Shown here: positions 32,941 through 35,905 of the stretch, piece after piece | How the letters are laid out: every line of letters starts with the position of its first letter | Position numbering within the stretch: position 1 is the stretch's first letter | Source of the DNA: an uncultured Clostridia bacterium | GTDB lineage: Bacteria; Bacillota; Clostridia; TANB77; CAG-508 | Length of the DNA: 35,905 nt | Direction: 5' to 3' | Assembly: GCA_934122235.1 (NCBI GenBank) | Contig: CAKOWE010000013.1 | Location: forward strand, 1-35,905 | Notes under the pieces: generated by a model | What the model saw: the letters and a program-made list of their open reading frames with translations, nothing else | Told to the model about the DNA's origin: nothing | The model's database searches: none | Made by a program: the position numbers and the translations under genes

Positions 32941-32976
32941 GCATACAATTTGGGGAAATTTGAAAATAAACATCAA

Positions 32977-33005
32977 TTACCAATTTAGCATGGAAAAATT
33001 GGTAA
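32977..33005. repeat. Hairpin downstream of the peroxiredoxin fragment
   Basis: TTACCAATTT (32977-32986) and AAATTGGTAA (32996-33005) are perfect 10-base inverted arms with a 9-base loop and no T-run. It may be a decayed terminator or the scar of the event that removed the rest of the peroxiredoxin gene. Confidence 0.5.
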
Positions 33006-33074
33006 GAAATATAAAAGCTCAATATTATTATGTTAAAATAGCAGATATATAAAATGTGAAAAGAGGGGAAAGTA

Positions 33075-34388
33075 ATGGGAAAAAACAAAGTATTGTCAAT
33101 ACTATTTACAATTTATTTATTAACTAGTTTAATATTTCCAATGTGTGCAAATGAAGTGTATGCTGAAAACAATAATGAGATAATATTAAATTTTGAAAAT
33201 GGTATTATACATGATGGTTATGTAGAATATAGCAAAATAGCAAAATTACAATTATTCAAAGGTGATGAATTAGTTACTGATATTTCAAATAATATGGTAA
33301 TTGATTTAAATGAAGCAGAGTACAAGTTTGTAATTGAAGAAATTGAAGATACAAGTGTTTCTGCTGCTAATACACTTATAAGATTAAATATTAATAATTG
33401 GTATTACCCTATGACAACAATAGTAGGTGAAGCTAAATCTACATTCAAATTGGAATCGGGTAAATTTAGTGGAACATTAGATGTTAAACTTGTAAGAACA
33501 ATAACAGCTATTAATACAAAGGTTGAAAATGTTTATGAAAATATAACATCAAAAGGTGTAATTGATTTGACTAGTGGAAAAGAATATGTAATTGATTTTT
33601 CTAAAAATGATGAGGTAACAGAAGGATTAAAATCATTTGCAGATTTAGATAAAACATTATATTACAAAAGAGACAATGAAGGTCTATTAGTAACAGACAA
33701 TGAAAGTGAAGCTGTTATAAAGATTGTTGGAAATAGGTCAGAAAATAAAGCAATATTAACTGCACTAAACGTTGGAACTAAAAAAAGTGAAATTTTTAAA
33801 GGCCTTCATACTATATATACAGGTTCTAAATTGACTTATACTGGTTCAGATGGAGGCATTTTGAACGAAATAAGAACTGATTATTATACTAAATGTACTT
33901 ATGAATTTACATTTCAATATGTAAAAGAAGAAGTTATTCCTAAAGAATACAGTTTCATTGAAGGAGCAAATCAAACATATACAATTGATAAATCAGAAAA
34001 TGCAATATTTAGAATAGATGCAGACTATAGCTTATTTACAAACAAAGTATATGTAGATGATAAATTAGTAGATTCTACAAATTATGACTCAAAATCAGGA
34101 AGTACAGTTATTACTTTAAAAAATGAATATTTAAAAACATTATCTGTTGGAGAACATACATTAAGAGTTACTTTTTCGGATAATGGAGAAGCTATAACAA
34201 AATTTACAATAAAAGAAAAACAACAAAATGTAATTAACAATAATGTTCAAAAAAATAATACAAGTGCAAATCCTAAAACAGGTGATAATGTTATAGTGTA
34301 CGCTGTATTGCTTACAATTGCGCTACTAGGAATAATTACTTTAATAATAGTTAACAATACAAAAAGAAAAAATTTAAGAAAACACTAG
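33075..34388 (+). CDS. Sortase-type surface protein with X2-like Ig domain
   Basis: The 437-residue protein starts with a signal peptide cleaved after NEVYA (residue 30). An N-terminal region of unknown fold spans about 31-285. It is followed by an Ig-like domain of the CBM_X2 type (about 290-382): SFIEGANQTYTIDKSENAIF, VYVDDKLVDSTNYDSKSGST and LSVGEHTLRVTFSDNGEA. The C-terminus has a polar spacer, the sorting motif NPKTGD (399-404), a hydrophobic helix and a basic tail, the standard layout for sortase anchoring to the cell wall. No sortase gene is in the window. AGAGGGGA precedes the ATG. It is the first of at least three adjacent exported-protein genes. Confidence 0.85.
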   Translation: MGKNKVLSILFTIYLLTSLIFPMCANEVYAENNNEIILNFENGIIHDGYVEYSKIAKLQLFKGDELVTDISNNMVIDLNEAEYKFVIEEIEDTSVSAANTLIRLNINNWYYPMTTIVGEAKSTFKLESGKFSGTLDVKLVRTITAINTKVENVYENITSKGVIDLTSGKEYVIDFSKNDEVTEGLKSFADLDKTLYYKRDNEGLLVTDNESEAVIKIVGNRSENKAILTALNVGTKKSEIFKGLHTIYTGSKLTYTGSDGGILNEIRTDYYTKCTYEFTFQYVKEEVIPKEYSFIEGANQTYTIDKSENAIFRIDADYSLFTNKVYVDDKLVDSTNYDSKSGSTVITLKNEYLKTLSVGEHTLRVTFSDNGEAITKFTIKEKQQNVINNNVQKNNTSANPKTGDNVIVYAVLLTIALLGIITLIIVNNTKRKNLRKH

Positions 34389-34400
34389 GAGGAAAAGAAA

Positions 34401-35807
34401 ATGAAAATTAAAAAAAGTAAATTAGTTATTATTACTGTGTTACTACTTTGTTTCGCTTTATCCACTATGCCAATGAAAGCGTTTGCAACAACAGAAATTG
34501 GTAAAGTTGAAATTAATGCTGTAAAATTTAATTATAATGCAGGAGATAAGCCAGATTCTTGGACTATACGAGAGGGTAACACTGCATATTACTATGATAT
34601 AGAGTATGAATATTGGGAAGAGATGGAAGCTAATGCAAGTGGAGAATCTGTTCCAGTTAAGTTTTGGTACTCTGATGAAAATAAAAATAATGCTTTAGCA
34701 GAAGATAAGAAAATAACTACTTTTGAAGAAGGAAAGACTTATATGTATAGTATTTCTTTAACATCAAGAGATGGATATACATTTGCAGACAACACAGAAG
34801 TATATGTAAATAGTGAAAAAGTAGATGCAAGAAATATAGTAAAAAATGAAAGAGGAATATTTATTACAGCAATAAAAACAATAAAGCCAACAAAACCTGT
34901 ACAAGAAAAAGAAATTGATGTTGTTGAGATTAATAATGCAACTTTAAAATTTAATGATGGTGATAAACCAGTATTTACAGGAACAATATCAGATACTAGA
35001 TATAAGTTTGTATTTGAAGCATGGAGAACTAATGATGCAGGAATAAGTTCTGTAGATTGGTTTAATAATGAAGATCATCTTCCTTACTGGGGGGGAAAAC
35101 TTATAACTACATTTGATAACAACAAAACATATACTTATGAATTAGCACTTGTAACATCTGCAACAGGTAGTGATGAAGGATGGATTTTTGGTTCACATAC
35201 AAAATTAAAAATCAATGGACAAGAAGTTGGATATGTATATTTGAGTGAAGATAATCCACAATCATTTGATGTAAAAACCAAAATAGCAATAACTCCGACA
35301 TCTGCAAAACCTGAACAACCAGTTAAAGAAACAGTAAAAGAAATTCAAAGTACAGGAGAAACAAAAGCAAAAATTGAATTTGAAAAAGAAGTTAGCAAAG
35401 ACTACAAATTAGATATAAAACCTGTAGAAGTTAAAAAAGATTTAACAAACAAAAATGTTAAATATGTAGTAGATATAAACGTATTAGAAAATGAGAACAT
35501 TGTTAAAATTAGTGATACTAAAATGAAAATAAGGGTTGCATTACCAGATGACTTAAAAGGATTTAACAAATATGAAGTAGTATATATTTTAAATGATGAA
35601 ATAAAAGAAACAATGCCAGCAACAGTAGAAGATGGATATATAGTATTTGAAACATCACATTTAAGTCAGTATGGAATTGTAGCAACAAATGAAACAAACA
35701 ATCCAAAAACAGGAGATAATATTGTAACAAGTGTAATGCTATTTGTAACTTCTATAGCAACTATTGGAACACTAACATTAGTAAATAGAAAAAAAGCAAG
35801 AGAATAG
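34401..35807 (+). CDS. Sortase-type surface protein with two internal repeats
   Basis: The 468-residue protein has a signal peptide cleaved after KAFA (residue 29), two related units (about 35-160 and 175-300), a Lys/Glu-rich linker, a beta-type domain (about 315-425) and a sorting signal NPKTGD (434-439) with helix and basic tail. The units share VEINAVKFNYNAGDKP versus VEINNATLKFNDGDKP, and KKITTFEEGKTYMYSISL versus KLITTFDNNKTYTYELAL. I do not recognise the repeat family. The last domain ends FETSHLSQYGIVA, common at the end of Firmicutes wall-protein domains. CTAGGAGGA lies before the ATG, 12 bases after the previous stop, so it is co-transcribed with that gene. Confidence 0.85.
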   Translation: MKIKKSKLVIITVLLLCFALSTMPMKAFATTEIGKVEINAVKFNYNAGDKPDSWTIREGNTAYYYDIEYEYWEEMEANASGESVPVKFWYSDENKNNALAEDKKITTFEEGKTYMYSISLTSRDGYTFADNTEVYVNSEKVDARNIVKNERGIFITAIKTIKPTKPVQEKEIDVVEINNATLKFNDGDKPVFTGTISDTRYKFVFEAWRTNDAGISSVDWFNNEDHLPYWGGKLITTFDNNKTYTYELALVTSATGSDEGWIFGSHTKLKINGQEVGYVYLSEDNPQSFDVKTKIAITPTSAKPEQPVKETVKEIQSTGETKAKIEFEKEVSKDYKLDIKPVEVKKDLTNKNVKYVVDINVLENENIVKISDTKMKIRVALPDDLKGFNKYEVVYILNDEIKETMPATVEDGYIVFETSHLSQYGIVATNETNNPKTGDNIVTSVMLFVTSIATIGTLTLVNRKKARE

Positions 35808-35823
35808 TAAGGAGAATATAAAA

Positions 35824-35905
35824 ATGAAAAAAAGTAAAATATTTATTATAACTACGCTAATGCTTTTGGCCGCAATGTGTATTGCACCAATGACTGCATT
35901 TGCAG
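35824..35905 (+). CDS. Third surface protein, signal peptide only (partial)
   Basis: AAGGAGA and an ATG at 35824 open a frame reading MKKSKIFIITTLMLLAAMC then IAPMTAFA, a complete signal peptide, before the window ends. It closely resembles the signal peptide of the previous gene (KKSKLVIITVLLL... ending MPMKAFA), so it is probably a tandem paralogue. The mature part is not visible. Confidence 0.85.
   Translation, partial: MKKSKIFIITTLMLLAAMCIAPMTAFA

Noticed and set aside
32938..32991. A functional selenocysteine peroxiredoxin
   Set aside because: Read-through gives only 15 residues that do not match the peroxiredoxin family, and the small GGGG-loop hairpin begins nearer the TGA than typical bacterial SECIS elements. 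Kept only as a finding to check.

Overview
The window is very AT-rich, dense, low-GC Firmicutes chromosome, most likely from an uncultured or gut-type member of the Clostridia. Supporting signs are strong AGGAGG-type ribosome sites, the sporulation genes spoVS and ytfJ/gerW, tRNA genes with encoded CCA ends, a single-chain PurL with a fused glutaminase, and surface proteins ending in NPKTGD sorting signals. I cannot name the species from sequence alone.

Layout. 1-5600 is an accessory, mostly minus-strand block. It holds an HDIG-domain protein coupled to a NADAR-family protein, then about 0.8 kb of decayed DNA (a perfect hairpin, an ORF with an internal stop, and an insertion-sequence transposase stub with an inverted repeat), then a HIT-like protein cut short before its histidine triad, a glycerophosphodiester phosphodiesterase, an MFS transporter and an Eis-like acetyltransferase. 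5695-12963 is a purine operon (purM-purL-purB) followed by ymdB. 13024-15028 holds spoVS and an orphan family-5 solute-binding protein. 15045-18656 is recA-recX-scpA-ytfI-ytfJ (recombination, chromosome organisation, spore germination), with no scpB after scpA. 18740-19931 is the ribosomal and replication operon rpsF-ssb-rpsR with a structured leader. 20093-20448 is a tRNA-Val/Asp/Phe operon. 20671-23421 holds a second HD protein followed by highly divergent, shortened SecD and SecF homologues. 23482-24729 has a rhodanese and an RluA pseudouridine synthase that overlap tail to tail. 24772-26361 has a 60-residue membrane-type protein with its own consensus promoter, and tyrS. 26422-29949 encodes a heterodimeric ABC exporter whose second subunit is frameshifted exactly in Walker A. 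30043-32689 encodes a GT-C-type membrane glycosyltransferase and an anchored exported protein of unknown function. The end of the window has a peroxiredoxin fragment whose reading frame stops at a TGA where the peroxidatic cysteine codon should be, followed by a tandem array of sortase-type surface proteins that runs off the edge.

The most interesting points are the degenerate SecD/SecF pair, the NADAR-HD pair, the frameshift in the ABC exporter, the TGA at the peroxiredoxin cysteine, the 50-base overlap of ytfI and ytfJ, and the tandem surface-protein locus. I did not find a CRISPR array, a prophage, or a clearly new multi-gene defence system.
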